NCBI RefSeq assembly: GCF_002270355.1
Contig: NZ_NJFZ01000008.1
Location: 62,001 to 126,000, forward strand
Direction: 5' to 3'
DNA from: Flectobacillus sp. BAB-3569
GTDB taxonomy: Bacteria; Bacteroidota; Bacteroidia; Cytophagales; Spirosomataceae
DNA: 64,000 nt
The notes under the pieces are model-generated. The model did not search any database. It was not told the origin of the DNA and saw nothing but the letters and a program-made list of their open reading frames with translations. Shown here in pieces: positions 43,581-53,151 of this stretch; position 1 is the stretch's first letter, and each line of letters starts with the position of its first letter. Both the position numbers and the translations under genes were made by a program.

Positions 43581-44819
43581 TTATGCCTCTGAGCGATAGT
43601 ATAACGTTGAACAATTTTCTGGTCTTAAAACATCTTTGATTGATGTCGACAATTGTTCGGCGTTGACAGCTTGAATTTTTTCTGTTTCTTGGTTGACCGA
43701 CTCTGGGTCGCCTGCATTGGCCGCCACAGCCAAATTCATAGCACGGTTCAGAAGTTCTACTTCCGAGAAAACCAAGGTTGACTCAGCCTGATTTTTTACC
43801 TTTGTCAATTCTTCTTCATCAATTGGCTGAGATAAAAAGTCGTTTAATACTTCTTGAATAGCAGCATCACCTTCTTCAATACTAACACCGCTATTAAGAT
43901 TACCTTGAATAACCAATAGACCAGGGTCGAGCGATGCCGTAACGTAAGCATTTACAGAGTTGAAAAGTGGGTTTTCTTTCACCAATTTATTGTATAATCT
44001 TGATGATTTACTACGTCCCAAAATATCACTTGCCAAATCTACCGCATTAAAATTATCCGCATATCTGGCAGGAGTATGGAATACTTTGTAAACAGCATCT
44101 AGAGGTACTTTAGCGTTTGTTTCCAGAAAACGAGCTGCCAATTGGCGTGGTTCCTGAGGTAAGTTTCGTGGTGTTACATTACCTGCTGGAATAGGCTCAA
44201 ACCATTTTTTAGCTAATTGTTTTACTTGTTCCAATGTCACATTTCCTGCCACAACCATTACGGCATTATTTGGTAGATAATGTTTGTAAAAAAACTCTCG
44301 TACATCGTCCATAGTTGCATTTTCGATATGCGAAATTTCTTTTCCAATCGTAGCCCAACGGTACGGGTGAGTAGTGTATGCCAAAGGACGAAGTTTGAGC
44401 CAAACATCACCGTAAGGCTGATTCAAATAGCGTTGTTTGAACTCTTCAATTACTACTTTTTGTTGCACTTCTAAAACTTTTGGATCGAACGAAAGCGAAA
44501 GCATACGGTCTGATTCGAGCCAAAAGGCCGTTTCTAGGTTCACTGAAGGAAGTGTGATATAATAATTGGTAATATCTGGCGAAGTAAAAGCGTTATTTTC
44601 GCCACCCACACGTTGTAGTGGGGTATCATAACTCGCAATGTTTTTGGAGCCACCAAACATCAAGTGTTCAAACAAGTGAGCAAAGCCCGTTTTGTTTTCG
44701 TCTTCATCGCGCGAGCCAACATTATACAAAATATTTACTGCTGCAATGGGAGTAGAATGATCTTCGTGAACGTAAACTTTAAGTCCGTTGTTCAGTATAA
44801 AATGTGAATAGCTTATCAT
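43581..44819 (-). CDS. M16 family zinc peptidase (insulinase/PqqL-type)
   Basis: A 412-residue M16 peptidase, the half-length bacterial form. The inverted zinc motif HLFEH (His48, Glu51, His52) sits in GFAHLFEHLMFGG, with the distal Glu in the VVIEEFKQRY region, and the second M16_C domain follows (RPLAYTTHPYRWATIG, MVVAGNVTLEQVKQLAKKWF). No signal peptide is visible with this start, so cytoplasmic or unusual export. Only one half is encoded here; the inactive partner of M16B pairs is not adjacent. Confidence 0.9.
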   Translation of the reverse strand: MISYSHFILNNGLKVYVHEDHSTPIAAVNILYNVGSRDEDENKTGFAHLFEHLMFGGSKNIASYDTPLQRVGGENNAFTSPDITNYYITLPSVNLETAFWLESDRMLSLSFDPKVLEVQQKVVIEEFKQRYLNQPYGDVWLKLRPLAYTTHPYRWATIGKEISHIENATMDDVREFFYKHYLPNNAVMVVAGNVTLEQVKQLAKKWFEPIPAGNVTPRNLPQEPRQLAARFLETNAKVPLDAVYKVFHTPARYADNFNAVDLASDILGRSKSSRLYNKLVKENPLFNSVNAYVTASLDPGLLVIQGNLNSGVSIEEGDAAIQEVLNDFLSQPIDEEELTKVKNQAESTLVFSEVELLNRAMNLAVAANAGDPESVNQETEKIQAVNAEQLSTSIKDVLRPENCSTLYYRSEA

Positions 44820-45068
44820 ATATGCCGAGTATGAGTATAACCCAAGTCTTGTGGTTCTCTCTGTGGTTTGACGAACAAGGGTCTGGTCGAAAATAAAGAC
44901 AAAACAATCTTTTAAGACTCAAAGCAAATTGCCTTGGCTTAATTGAATAGTAAACACAAATGTACATAAATCGGTTTGATTTGTATTAAAAGACTTTACC
45001 ACATATATTGCTAACCTTATCGTCGTAGTATAGATTGATTACTTGCATCAATACGCAACCAAAAACTT

Positions 45069-46178
45069 ATGAAGAAATTTATCACATTGCTTTTACTCTT
45101 AAGCATCTCTTTCAACATCTCAAAAGCTCAAATTTTAAACGATACTAATGTTCGTCACCAAATTCAGGCAGGTTTAGAAAAAATGTATTCTTATGATTTT
45201 AAAGAATCAACAGAAATCTTCCAGAAAATTAGAGCTCGTTATCCTAATCATCCTGTTTCTTATACCTTAATGGCACTGCAAACAGAACTTCAATATTTTC
45301 CATTGAAAGACTATCCAGCACAGCAAAAAGTGTATTTAAACTACCTGATTCAGAGTCGTACTTTGGCAGAAGCAATGCTCGACAAAGATGATGATGATAT
45401 AGAAGCCAACTTTTTTGAATTGGCAACACTTGGGTATATAGCGGCTTATGATGCCGATAATCAGGAGTTTATGAAGGCTGTCGGGGTAGCCAAAAAGGCT
45501 TATAGTTATCTGAAAAAAGGCCTAGAGTGGACAGATAAACAACCAGAATTTTTGTTTTCTTCGGGTATCTACAACTATTATCGAGTTGAATATCCCGAAA
45601 CTCACGCCTTGATTAAGCCTTTCATGTTCTTTTTTGCAGATGGAAATAAAAAGCTTGGCTTACAGCAACTAGACTTGGCGACACGCAAAACTATTTTTGT
45701 GAAAAACGAAGCGACTTTTTACGCGGGTTATGTATATATGAAATACGAAGGCACGCCAGCCAAAGCATTGCATTATAATTCGATGTTGATAGAAAAATTT
45801 CCAGACAATTTGTTGTATCAAATGCAAAGAGCTGAAATATTGACAGCCTTAAACAAATTTGATGAAGCCGACGATTATGTGGCCAAACTTCAAAAGCAAA
45901 AAGGTATTATGTTTCAATGTGCCGCAACGATTTTCAAAGGAATCCAACTAGAAAGACAGCATAAAGACGACCAAGCAGAAGCATATTTACTAAAAGGAGT
46001 TAAAATGCCTTATGATGAGCGATTTACGAAAGATTATCATGCGTTGGCATATTTGAGTTTGGCAAAAATTGCTCGTAGAGAAGGCAATCAAGATAAAGCC
46101 AAAGAATATGTAAAGAAATGTTTGAAATTGGCAGAGTATAAGTCGACAACAGCCGAAGCGAAGGCATTTTTAAAATAA
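45069..46178 (+). CDS. Exported TPR protein
   Basis: A 369-residue protein with a signal peptide (MKKFITLLLLLSISFNISKA, then Q) followed by helical TPR-like repeats: YSYDFKESTEIFQKIRARYP near the start, KALHYNSMLIEKFPDNLLY in the middle and LAKIARREGNQDKAKEYVKK near the end. It is probably a periplasmic scaffold; no enzymatic motif. Single gene followed by a terminator. Confidence 0.8.
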   Translation: MKKFITLLLLLSISFNISKAQILNDTNVRHQIQAGLEKMYSYDFKESTEIFQKIRARYPNHPVSYTLMALQTELQYFPLKDYPAQQKVYLNYLIQSRTLAEAMLDKDDDDIEANFFELATLGYIAAYDADNQEFMKAVGVAKKAYSYLKKGLEWTDKQPEFLFSSGIYNYYRVEYPETHALIKPFMFFFADGNKKLGLQQLDLATRKTIFVKNEATFYAGYVYMKYEGTPAKALHYNSMLIEKFPDNLLYQMQRAEILTALNKFDEADDYVAKLQKQKGIMFQCAATIFKGIQLERQHKDDQAEAYLLKGVKMPYDERFTKDYHALAYLSLAKIARREGNQDKAKEYVKKCLKLAEYKSTTAEAKAFLK

Positions 46179-46206
46179 AAAGATTAATACAATTTGGACA
46201 AATATC

Positions 46207-46236
46207 AAAGCTCTCAGTTCTACTGGGAGCTTTTTG
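46207..46236 (+). terminator. Terminator of the TPR gene
   Basis: AAAGCTCTCAGT (46207-46218) pairs with ACTGGGAGCTTT (46222-46233) with one mismatch, followed by TTTG and more T. Confidence 0.75.
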
Positions 46237-46397
46237 CTTTTAAACAGCAAAATTTAGTAGCTTTGCAAATTGTTTTGAAAGGCATGAGTACTACGTTTCT
46301 GACTTTGATAAACATCTAATCACCAACATAGACTAAGCGATTTTTATACTTATTGAGAGAAAGGTAAATTTTGAAAGAAAACCCTATCCAATGAGTT

Positions 46398-47117
46398 TTG
46401 AAACCAATCATGATGACTGAAAGAGAAGCTGGAATAGAAAGACTATATCCCTCATTATTTGGGCGAATGGCCGCTCGTTATTATTACTTGCGTAAATTGC
46501 GCGCACAAATCGAGGAGGTTGTCCAATTGTTTTTGGCCAAAAGTCCTCAGAAACTTACCCTTGCAGATTACGGCTGTGGCAATAAGCCTTATGAGCCAAT
46601 CGTAGCTCCATTTGTAGCCCAATATTTGGGTATTGACCTTGAACTTAACCCTATTGCAGATATTCACATTGCTCCAACAGGCGCTATCCAGCTCGATGAC
46701 GAGAAGCTTGATGTTGTGCTTTCGACACAAGTACTTGAACACGTCGTGGATCCCAAGCAGTATTTACAAGAAGCACATCGTGTTTTAAAAAATGATGGAC
46801 TATTAATTTTGAGTACGCATGGTTATTGGATGTTTCACCCTGATCCAACAGATTTTTGGCGCTGGACATCAACAGGTCTGCGCAAAATTGTAGAAGATGA
46901 AGGCTTTGAAGTAGTGTATTTTAAAGGTATTATTGGTCGTGCAGCGATGGGACTCCAACTATTTCAGGACGGGTTATTATTTAAACTTCCCAAATTTCTT
47001 CGTCCTCTTTTGGCTATTATTATGCAACCTCAGATTATCTTTTTTGATAAAATTACAGCGCAAGATACTATTGATAAAGATGCTTGTACATACGTGTTGG
47101 TAGCGAAGAAAAGGTAG
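46398..47117 (+). CDS. Class I SAM-dependent methyltransferase
   Basis: A 239-residue methyltransferase of the Methyltransf_11 type: SAM-binding TLADYGCGNKPYEPIV (motif I), YLGIDLELNP (acidic residue for ribose), LDVVLSTQVLEHV (motif IV) and EAHRVLKNDGLLILSTHG (post-motif). The WMFHPDPTDFWRWT segment is typical of members in glycan clusters. Substrate unknown. First gene of the glycan region but with its own upstream space. Confidence 0.85.
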   Translation: MKPIMMTEREAGIERLYPSLFGRMAARYYYLRKLRAQIEEVVQLFLAKSPQKLTLADYGCGNKPYEPIVAPFVAQYLGIDLELNPIADIHIAPTGAIQLDDEKLDVVLSTQVLEHVVDPKQYLQEAHRVLKNDGLLILSTHGYWMFHPDPTDFWRWTSTGLRKIVEDEGFEVVYFKGIIGRAAMGLQLFQDGLLFKLPKFLRPLLAIIMQPQIIFFDKITAQDTIDKDACTYVLVAKKR

Positions 47118-47189
47118 TATTGGTACTTAGCTCTGAGATTAAATCTCATTCTTGTTCATGAAATTTATTCACTATATTCCATTATTATT

Positions 47190-47852
47190 ATGTTTTTTGG
47201 GTGTAAAAACTCAGATTTAAGTCCCAAAGACTTTATTTCATATTATTCATTTAATGGAAACACGAATGATTTGAAAGGAACCAATAATGCTATCAGTATT
47301 TACCGTGCTCGACTGACAGATGATAAAAATGGCAATGCCAATAGCGCTTATTACTTTGATGGAAACTCTTATATTGAATTTCCAAAGCCTGCTATTAAAA
47401 ACGATTTTACGGTGTCGCTCTGGGCTATGATTGAATCTATTCCAACAGAAGGTACTATTAGGACAGCTATGTCCATAGGTTCTTCGGGAGGAGATCAACT
47501 TGTCAATATATCTAACAATTATTATGGCGTTTCGGGTTGGGCTTTGACCAGCTACAACGAAGATGGTAGTAATTTGGTAGTCACACCGGATACATTGTCT
47601 TCTATGGTTGCCCAAAAGTGGGTGCATTTAGCTTTTACTCGTGATGGGCATAACTTTAAGGCCTATATAGATGGAAAGCAAATTGGAAGTTTGCCCGTAG
47701 AGGGAAAATCTGCTGGATATGGCTATGGAACTCAAAGATTTTATGTGGGGAATAGACATACTGGACAAGGATTTATTGGTACCATTGATGAAGTGAAAAT
47801 ATATAAACGTGCCTTGTCAGCAGAGGAAATAGGTCAACTTTCATCAAACTAA
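47190..47852 (+). CDS. LamG-domain protein, probably a lipoprotein with a frameshifted signal peptide
   Basis: From ATG 47190 the protein has 220 residues: a short start (MFFGCKNSDL) and a LamG/concanavalin-type domain (SYYSFNGNTNDLKGTNNA, FTVSLWAMIESI, WVHLAFTRDGHNFKAYIDGK, GTIDEVKIYKRALSAEEI) that binds glycans or protein. ATG 47158 opens a frame encoding MKFIHYIPLLLCF, a lipoprotein signal start; one extra T in the T6 tract at 47193-47198 would join it to GCKNSDL with a Cys at the cleavage site. As read, the protein lacks an export signal. Either a sequencing indel, a mutation, or a phase-variable tract. Bacteroidota LamG lipoproteins are common at the surface. Confidence 0.75.
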   Translation: MFFGCKNSDLSPKDFISYYSFNGNTNDLKGTNNAISIYRARLTDDKNGNANSAYYFDGNSYIEFPKPAIKNDFTVSLWAMIESIPTEGTIRTAMSIGSSGGDQLVNISNNYYGVSGWALTSYNEDGSNLVVTPDTLSSMVAQKWVHLAFTRDGHNFKAYIDGKQIGSLPVEGKSAGYGYGTQRFYVGNRHTGQGFIGTIDEVKIYKRALSAEEIGQLSSN

Positions 47853-48134
47853 ATAGAAAGAAGTTATTTGTTAATCGTATATCAGTTATAAGTTATCATG
47901 CAAAATAAAATTTAAGATTGTGCTTTAGGCTTTCAGGTATCGGCTTTCGGCGGTGGGCTTTGGAAAAAAGCATGGCTGTGGTTACTAAAAAATATTTTAA
48001 TACTCTTTGCCTTGCGCCTGTTGCCTAGTGCCTAAACACATAAATAACTCTCATTCTGCACGATTACTTAGTACTTCCTAAATTGATAAAAGAGATTCAA
48101 AATCCAGTTTTAATACGACTAATATTAAAACAAG

Positions 48135-48165
48135 ATAGAAGGATAAATATTATCCTTCTATTTTT
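48135..48165 (+). terminator. Hairpin upstream of glycosyltransferase gene
   Basis: ATAGAAGGATAA (48135-48146) and TTATCCTTCTAT (48150-48161) form a perfect 12-bp stem with a tight loop and TTTT after it. It is 35 bases before the next gene, so it may terminate upstream readthrough or act in the leader. The rest of 47853-48200 holds a diverged repeat and nothing else recognised. Confidence 0.7.
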
Positions 48166-48200
48166 GTTTTCGAGTGTACATTTTTAATAGCCGATAGATA

Positions 48201-49301
48201 ATGAACCTTTGCTTTGCATATCCTAATAAGTTTCGATTTAGTGAAACTTTTATCCATGACCAAATAGAACAGCTGCAACCTAAAATCACGATTTATGAAG
48301 GTTGGTATCCCTCTCTTGATAAAAACGATGTATCCTTTCTTCCTTTTCCTTTCAATATTCTTTATGTACGAGGAGGTTTGAGGAATGTGCTACCTAGTTT
48401 ATATCATAAAATTTATACGTTTTTCTTAGCCAGATATTTAACCAAAAACAACATAGATGTTGTCTTGGCTCAATATGGACCTATGGGCGCAACAATCAAC
48501 GATGCTTGTGTAAAGGCTAATGTTGGATTAGTGGTACACTTTCATGGATTTGATGCAAACGACAAAGCGACATTAGACAAGTATTTGCCTGCCTATCAGC
48601 AGATGTTCAAGACGGTGAAAGGTATAATTGCAGTGTCTAGAGATATGAGAAATAAGTTAATCGAGTTTGGAGCAGATCCTGACAAGGTAATATTCAATTC
48701 TTGTTTTGTCAATACGAGTTTGTTTTCCTTGGGTAAGCCTGAGAACAACGATAAGATATTCATGGCAGTGGGTAGATTTACGGCTAAAAAATCACCTTTT
48801 TCAACTATAAAGGCCTTTCATAAGGTGTTGCAAACAGTGCCAGATGCCAAACTAAAAATGATAGGAGAGGGGGAGCTTTGGGATGAGGCAAAAGCTTTAA
48901 TAAAAGAGTTGGGAATAGAATCTCAGGTTGAATTACTAGGAGTAAAAAGACCTACAGAGATTATAGATTTACTGAAAACTGCAAGAGTTTTTGTACAACA
49001 CTCGATGTTTGCGCCAAATGGCGATTCAGAAGGCACACCTGTATCAATTCTGGAAGCTTCGGCCGTTGGATTACCAATTGTAAGTACCTATCATGCAGGT
49101 ATCAAAGATGCTGTGGTTCACGAAAAAACGGGTTTCCTAGTGAATGAAGGAGATTGGGAACAAATGGCAAATTACATGACTCAGCTAATTAATAATCCAG
49201 AACTCTGTGGGCAAATGGGGCGAAGCGCTCGCCAACACATGGAGGATTACTACGAAATGTCGAAAAGAGTTGATACGCTGAGAGAGATATTGGAAAAATG
49301 A
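48201..49301 (+). CDS. GT4 family glycosyltransferase
   Basis: A 366-residue GT-B glycosyltransferase of family GT4. The N-terminal acceptor domain contains VVHFHGFDANDK; the donor domain contains FMAVGRFTAKKSPFSTIKAF, VELLGVKRPTEIIDLL and the nucleotide-sugar loop GDSEGTPVSILEASAVGLPI with the conserved ExxxxxGxP pattern. No TM segment; acts at the cytoplasmic face in making a surface polysaccharide. Sugar specificity unknown. Followed by a hairpin terminator. Confidence 0.9.
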   Translation: MNLCFAYPNKFRFSETFIHDQIEQLQPKITIYEGWYPSLDKNDVSFLPFPFNILYVRGGLRNVLPSLYHKIYTFFLARYLTKNNIDVVLAQYGPMGATINDACVKANVGLVVHFHGFDANDKATLDKYLPAYQQMFKTVKGIIAVSRDMRNKLIEFGADPDKVIFNSCFVNTSLFSLGKPENNDKIFMAVGRFTAKKSPFSTIKAFHKVLQTVPDAKLKMIGEGELWDEAKALIKELGIESQVELLGVKRPTEIIDLLKTARVFVQHSMFAPNGDSEGTPVSILEASAVGLPIVSTYHAGIKDAVVHEKTGFLVNEGDWEQMANYMTQLINNPELCGQMGRSARQHMEDYYEMSKRVDTLREILEK

Positions 49302-49374
49302 TATTTCTACGAAGGTTTAGAAAGTAGCATTTTATGATTAGATTGTCTATTTTTGTAGGCTTTATGTGGGTATG

Positions 49375-49408
49375 TAGCCGCCATGAGAAATCATCTGGCG
49401 GCTATTTT
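49375..49408 (+). terminator. Terminator after GT4 gene
   Basis: TAGCCGCCA (49375-49383) pairs with TGGCGGCTA (49396-49404), followed by TTTT. It lies 74 bases after the glycosyltransferase stop. Confidence 0.7.
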
Positions 49409-49485
49409 CAAAATAGACACAATAGATTCACATATTTTCTGAGCGATAGAGCTCGCAATCCATTTCCGTTTACTCCAATAAATTT

Positions 49486-50217
49486 ATGATTAGCAAATTG
49501 TTAAAACCGTTTGGCTATAAAATTGCCAAAGTGCAAAAAGAAGAGGATTTTATCAATGATCCTACGTTCTTAAAAATCTTGAAGGCTTGCCAGCCTTACA
49601 CCATGACTAGCATCGAACGTATGTATGCTTTGTATAACGCTGTTACTTATATAGTCAAAAATAATATTGCTGGTAGCTTTGTGGAATGTGGTGTTTGGAG
49701 AGGAGGTAGCTCGATGATGATTGCGCTAACACTAAAGGAATTGGGCGTGAGCAACCGTTCACTGTATTTGTATGACACCTATGAAGGTATGTCTGAGCCA
49801 ACAGCCGACGATGTGGATTTTCGTGGTGGACAGGCCAAGGAATTGATGGAGCAAAATGTGGAGAATAAACAAAATTCGGTATGGTGCTTGGCCGACCTAA
49901 ATGATGTTCAAAACAATATGCGTTCGACAGGATACCCTCAAGATTTGGTACATTTTGTAAAAGGAAAAGTAGAAGATACTATTCCTGCTACGATGCCTGA
50001 TGCACCGATTGCGTTGTTGCGTTTGGATACAGACTGGTACGAGTCTACCGCTCATGAGTTGAAATATTTGTATCCTTTATTGATTCAAAAAGGAGTTTTG
50101 GTCATTGATGATTATGGTCACTGGGAAGGATGTAAACGTGCAGTTGATGAGTATTTCAACGGTTCATTGTTGTTAAATCGCATAGATTACACAGGCCGTA
50201 TAGCAATAAAAAGCTAG
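49486..50217 (+). CDS. TylF/MycF-type O-methyltransferase
   Basis: A 243-residue protein of the TylF/MycF family of metal-dependent sugar O-methyltransferases. SAM motif SFVECGVWRGGSSMMIAL, then LYDTYEGMSEPT and the metal-binding LRLDTDWYEST and VLVIDDYGHWEGC acidic residues are all present. It would methylate a sugar hydroxyl in the surface glycan. Located between two glycosyltransferase genes and a flippase, which supports that role. Confidence 0.88.
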   Translation: MISKLLKPFGYKIAKVQKEEDFINDPTFLKILKACQPYTMTSIERMYALYNAVTYIVKNNIAGSFVECGVWRGGSSMMIALTLKELGVSNRSLYLYDTYEGMSEPTADDVDFRGGQAKELMEQNVENKQNSVWCLADLNDVQNNMRSTGYPQDLVHFVKGKVEDTIPATMPDAPIALLRLDTDWYESTAHELKYLYPLLIQKGVLVIDDYGHWEGCKRAVDEYFNGSLLLNRIDYTGRIAIKS

Positions 50218-50360
50218 TAGCGAGAAAGTAAAATAAGGAAATTTGAATTCCAATTTGGTCGTTTTGTAAAGAAGTTTAAGAGTGGTAATAAGTGATAAAT
50301 GTATTAAAAATAAGCATTTTAATCACTAAATAACCTACTCACTAAATCACTCAATAAATT

Positions 50361-51869
50361 ATGGGCATTATTATTCGTCAAGGATTAAAAAGTTCAATCG
50401 TTACCTATGTAGGAACGGCTGTGGGGGTATTGAACGTCCTTGTTATTTACAATAAATTTTTGACGCAAGAACAATTTGGTCTGTATGCTTCGGCTATGGT
50501 CAGCTTTACAACAGTTTTTGCTTCATTTGCCCAAATTGGGGTGCCACATATTGCTACGCGCTATTTCAATCGTTTTGCAGATGACGAAAAACGACATAAT
50601 GGCTTTTTAGGTTTTTTATTGGTAACCCCATTGGTAGGTTTAGGCATCTTCGCAATTCTATATCTTTGTTTACAATCGGTTTTCAACGGAATTTACGAAA
50701 GCAAGTCGCCACTACTGAGTCAGTATTACTATTATATGTTACCACTGACTTTTTGTATTGCTTATATTTCGGTGTTAGAAGCTTATGCAAAAGTACATTT
50801 GCGTATAGTAGTACCTGCTATTATTCGGGAGCTAGGACTGCGTTTGTCCAACGGTTTGTTAGTTATTCTTTTTGGATTAGGTTATATTTCTTTCGAACAA
50901 TTAATTGGTATTACAGTAGTAACCTACATACTTGGCATTATTGCTTTGTTTGCGTATATCAAAATACTTGGGAAGCTATATTTGACCATTGATTGGAACA
51001 TTTATAAGAGTCCCTTATTCAAGGAAATGTACCAATATGGTTTGTGGGTATTATTAGCTGGAGCAAGTTTTACCTTGATTCAACATGTCGAAAAAATCAT
51101 GTTACCCGCCTACGATGGAGGGTTAAATACAACAGCGATTTTTGATATTGCTTCCAGAATAGCCCTTGTAATTGCCATTCCTCGCAATGCCATTGCTTCT
51201 ATCAGTTTGCCTTTGTTAGCAGAATCTTGGCAGAAAAATGATATGGCACATATCGAGGAAATTTACCGAAAATCCTCTCTTGTCTTGTTTATTGTAGGAG
51301 GCTTTTTATTTCTTGGGATTTGGTGTAATGTAGACGAAATTTTTCAACTTCTACCCAAAGCAGATATTTATTCGCAAGGTCGTTGGGTGGTATTTTTCTT
51401 TGGTATGAGCAAGGTGATTGATATGGCTACTGGATTGAATTCGGAAATATTAATCAATTCGAAATACTATCGCTACGATTTGGCCTTTTATGTGTTGTTG
51501 GCAGTGTTGATTATCGTGACAAACTTGATTTTAATCCCTATTTACAGCTTCAATGGCGCAGCGCTGGCAGCGCTAACTTCGGTAGTGGTATACAATGCTA
51601 CGAAATATTTCTTTATTTTATTCAAACTCAAACTGCAACCATTTACTTCGGCGACTGTAAAAGTTTTAGGGTTGTTTATATTGACCTATTTTTTGGCAAC
51701 GCTTATTCCTACGTTAGGGTCTGGATTGGTAGGGATAATGATGACAGTGGCAGTACGTTCCTTATTGATTTGTGCTGTATTTGGAGGAGGCGTATTGTAT
51801 TTCAAAATATCCGAAGATGCTAACAAAACCGTGATGGGTATTTTACGTAAACTAAAATTGATCAAATAG
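50361..51869 (+). CDS. Wzx-like polysaccharide flippase (MOP superfamily)
   Basis: A 502-residue membrane protein with about 12-14 TM helices, beginning IIIRQGLKSSIVTYVGTAVG, the standard start of Wzx/RfbX flippases, and IFDIASRIALVIAIPRNAIA in the middle. It would flip lipid-linked glycan units across the inner membrane for a Wzy-type pathway; no polymerase or ligase is in the window. The next gene begins 14 bases downstream, so the two form one unit. Confidence 0.88.
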   Translation: MGIIIRQGLKSSIVTYVGTAVGVLNVLVIYNKFLTQEQFGLYASAMVSFTTVFASFAQIGVPHIATRYFNRFADDEKRHNGFLGFLLVTPLVGLGIFAILYLCLQSVFNGIYESKSPLLSQYYYYMLPLTFCIAYISVLEAYAKVHLRIVVPAIIRELGLRLSNGLLVILFGLGYISFEQLIGITVVTYILGIIALFAYIKILGKLYLTIDWNIYKSPLFKEMYQYGLWVLLAGASFTLIQHVEKIMLPAYDGGLNTTAIFDIASRIALVIAIPRNAIASISLPLLAESWQKNDMAHIEEIYRKSSLVLFIVGGFLFLGIWCNVDEIFQLLPKADIYSQGRWVVFFFGMSKVIDMATGLNSEILINSKYYRYDLAFYVLLAVLIIVTNLILIPIYSFNGAALAALTSVVVYNATKYFFILFKLKLQPFTSATVKVLGLFILTYFLATLIPTLGSGLVGIMMTVAVRSLLICAVFGGGVLYFKISEDANKTVMGILRKLKLIK

Positions 51870-51883
51870 CTAAAGCTAACAAT

Positions 51884-53098
51884 ATGAAGATATTATTCAC
51901 ATTTGGTGGATTGCCCCATTATTATAATTTGGTACTCAATCGCCTCAATCAGGTAGAAGGGCAAGAGATTGTAGTAATTGCTCCTAAAAGCCAAGGGAAA
52001 AGTGTGGGCGCTGGGGTGCATCAAACCTTAGATGGTGTTGAGTTTAAGGTACACTTTTTGGAAGAGTACAAAACTGCTTGGGGAAAGCCGTTTTTTAAGA
52101 ATTTTCTGGAAACAATTGAGGCCGAAAAACCAGATGTAATTGTTACGATTTGGCCATATATCTTGACTTTTGTTTATAATCCTTTATTGCTTTGGAAAAT
52201 CCGTAGCATGGGTATCAAATTGATATTGAAAGAGATTCCTTTTAATATCCCAAAATTTCAAGAAGCGCTCGATTACTATGCCAAAGGTGGTGCCGTAACC
52301 GAAACCTTGAAAACGGAATTGAAACCTTCCAGTTTGGCATTCAAACTGAAGTATAGCCTACTCAAATATACTTACAAAAGAGCTTTTAACATGGTAGATG
52401 CTCACGTGGATTATACCGAGGAAGCTATTGAGGTTTTTGGAAGTTATGGCGTGCCTAAGGAGAAGATTTTTGTAATTTATAATTCACCAGATACGGATAT
52501 TATCTTCAACGAAAGAGCGAAAATCGAAGGAGTAAACACCGTTTTGCCAGATAATCCTCTACGACTTTTGCACGTTGGACGCTTAGTAAAATGGAAACGT
52601 GTGGATTTACTGATGGACGTATTTGCCAAATTGCTCAAAAAGTTTCCTATTGCCAAATTAGCCATTGTAGGTACGGGTCCTGAGCTAGATAATCTCAAAC
52701 AACAAGCCAAAGATTTAGGGATAGAAGAAAGTGTCGAATTTGCTGGAGCAGTGTACGAAATGACACAGTTGGGGCAATATTTCAATGCTTCATTGGTGTA
52801 TGTGTTGGCAGGAATGGGCGGTTTGTCTATCAACGATGCAATGTGTTTTGATAAACCAATTATTTGCTCAGTGGCAGATGGTACCGAGAAAAAGCTCGTT
52901 CGTGATGGATATAACGGCTATATCTTCAAAAATGGAGATGCCGAAGATTTGTACCAAAAGCTTGAAAGTATGATGAGTAATCCAGAAAAAACCAAGGAAA
53001 TGGGATTACGCTCTGGCGATATCATCAAAAATGAGGTGAATATTCACGTAGTGATTAAAAACTATTGTGAGGCGTTTAAGTACGTCATGAAAAAATAA
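51884..53098 (+). CDS. GT4 family glycosyltransferase
   Basis: A 404-residue GT-B enzyme. Donor-domain motifs: LLHVGRLVKWKRVDLLMDVF, LAIVGTGPELDNLKQQAKDL, VEFAGAVYEMTQLG, and the closing GGLSINDAMCFDKPIICS. Acceptor domain includes LILKEIPFNIPKFQEAL. It follows the flippase by 14 bases and precedes FkbM by 53. Adds a sugar to the surface glycan; specificity unknown. Confidence 0.88.
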   Translation: MKILFTFGGLPHYYNLVLNRLNQVEGQEIVVIAPKSQGKSVGAGVHQTLDGVEFKVHFLEEYKTAWGKPFFKNFLETIEAEKPDVIVTIWPYILTFVYNPLLLWKIRSMGIKLILKEIPFNIPKFQEALDYYAKGGAVTETLKTELKPSSLAFKLKYSLLKYTYKRAFNMVDAHVDYTEEAIEVFGSYGVPKEKIFVIYNSPDTDIIFNERAKIEGVNTVLPDNPLRLLHVGRLVKWKRVDLLMDVFAKLLKKFPIAKLAIVGTGPELDNLKQQAKDLGIEESVEFAGAVYEMTQLGQYFNASLVYVLAGMGGLSINDAMCFDKPIICSVADGTEKKLVRDGYNGYIFKNGDAEDLYQKLESMMSNPEKTKEMGLRSGDIIKNEVNIHVVIKNYCEAFKYVMKK

Positions 53099-53151
53099 GT
53101 TTTGATTTAAAAAAGAGGTTTTTATAACTCCATAATCACGCATTCCAAGCT

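Noticed and set aside
50666-50992. Plus-strand ORF of 108 codons inside the flippase gene
   Set aside because: Alternate-frame shadow; the flippase frame is continuous and recognisable.
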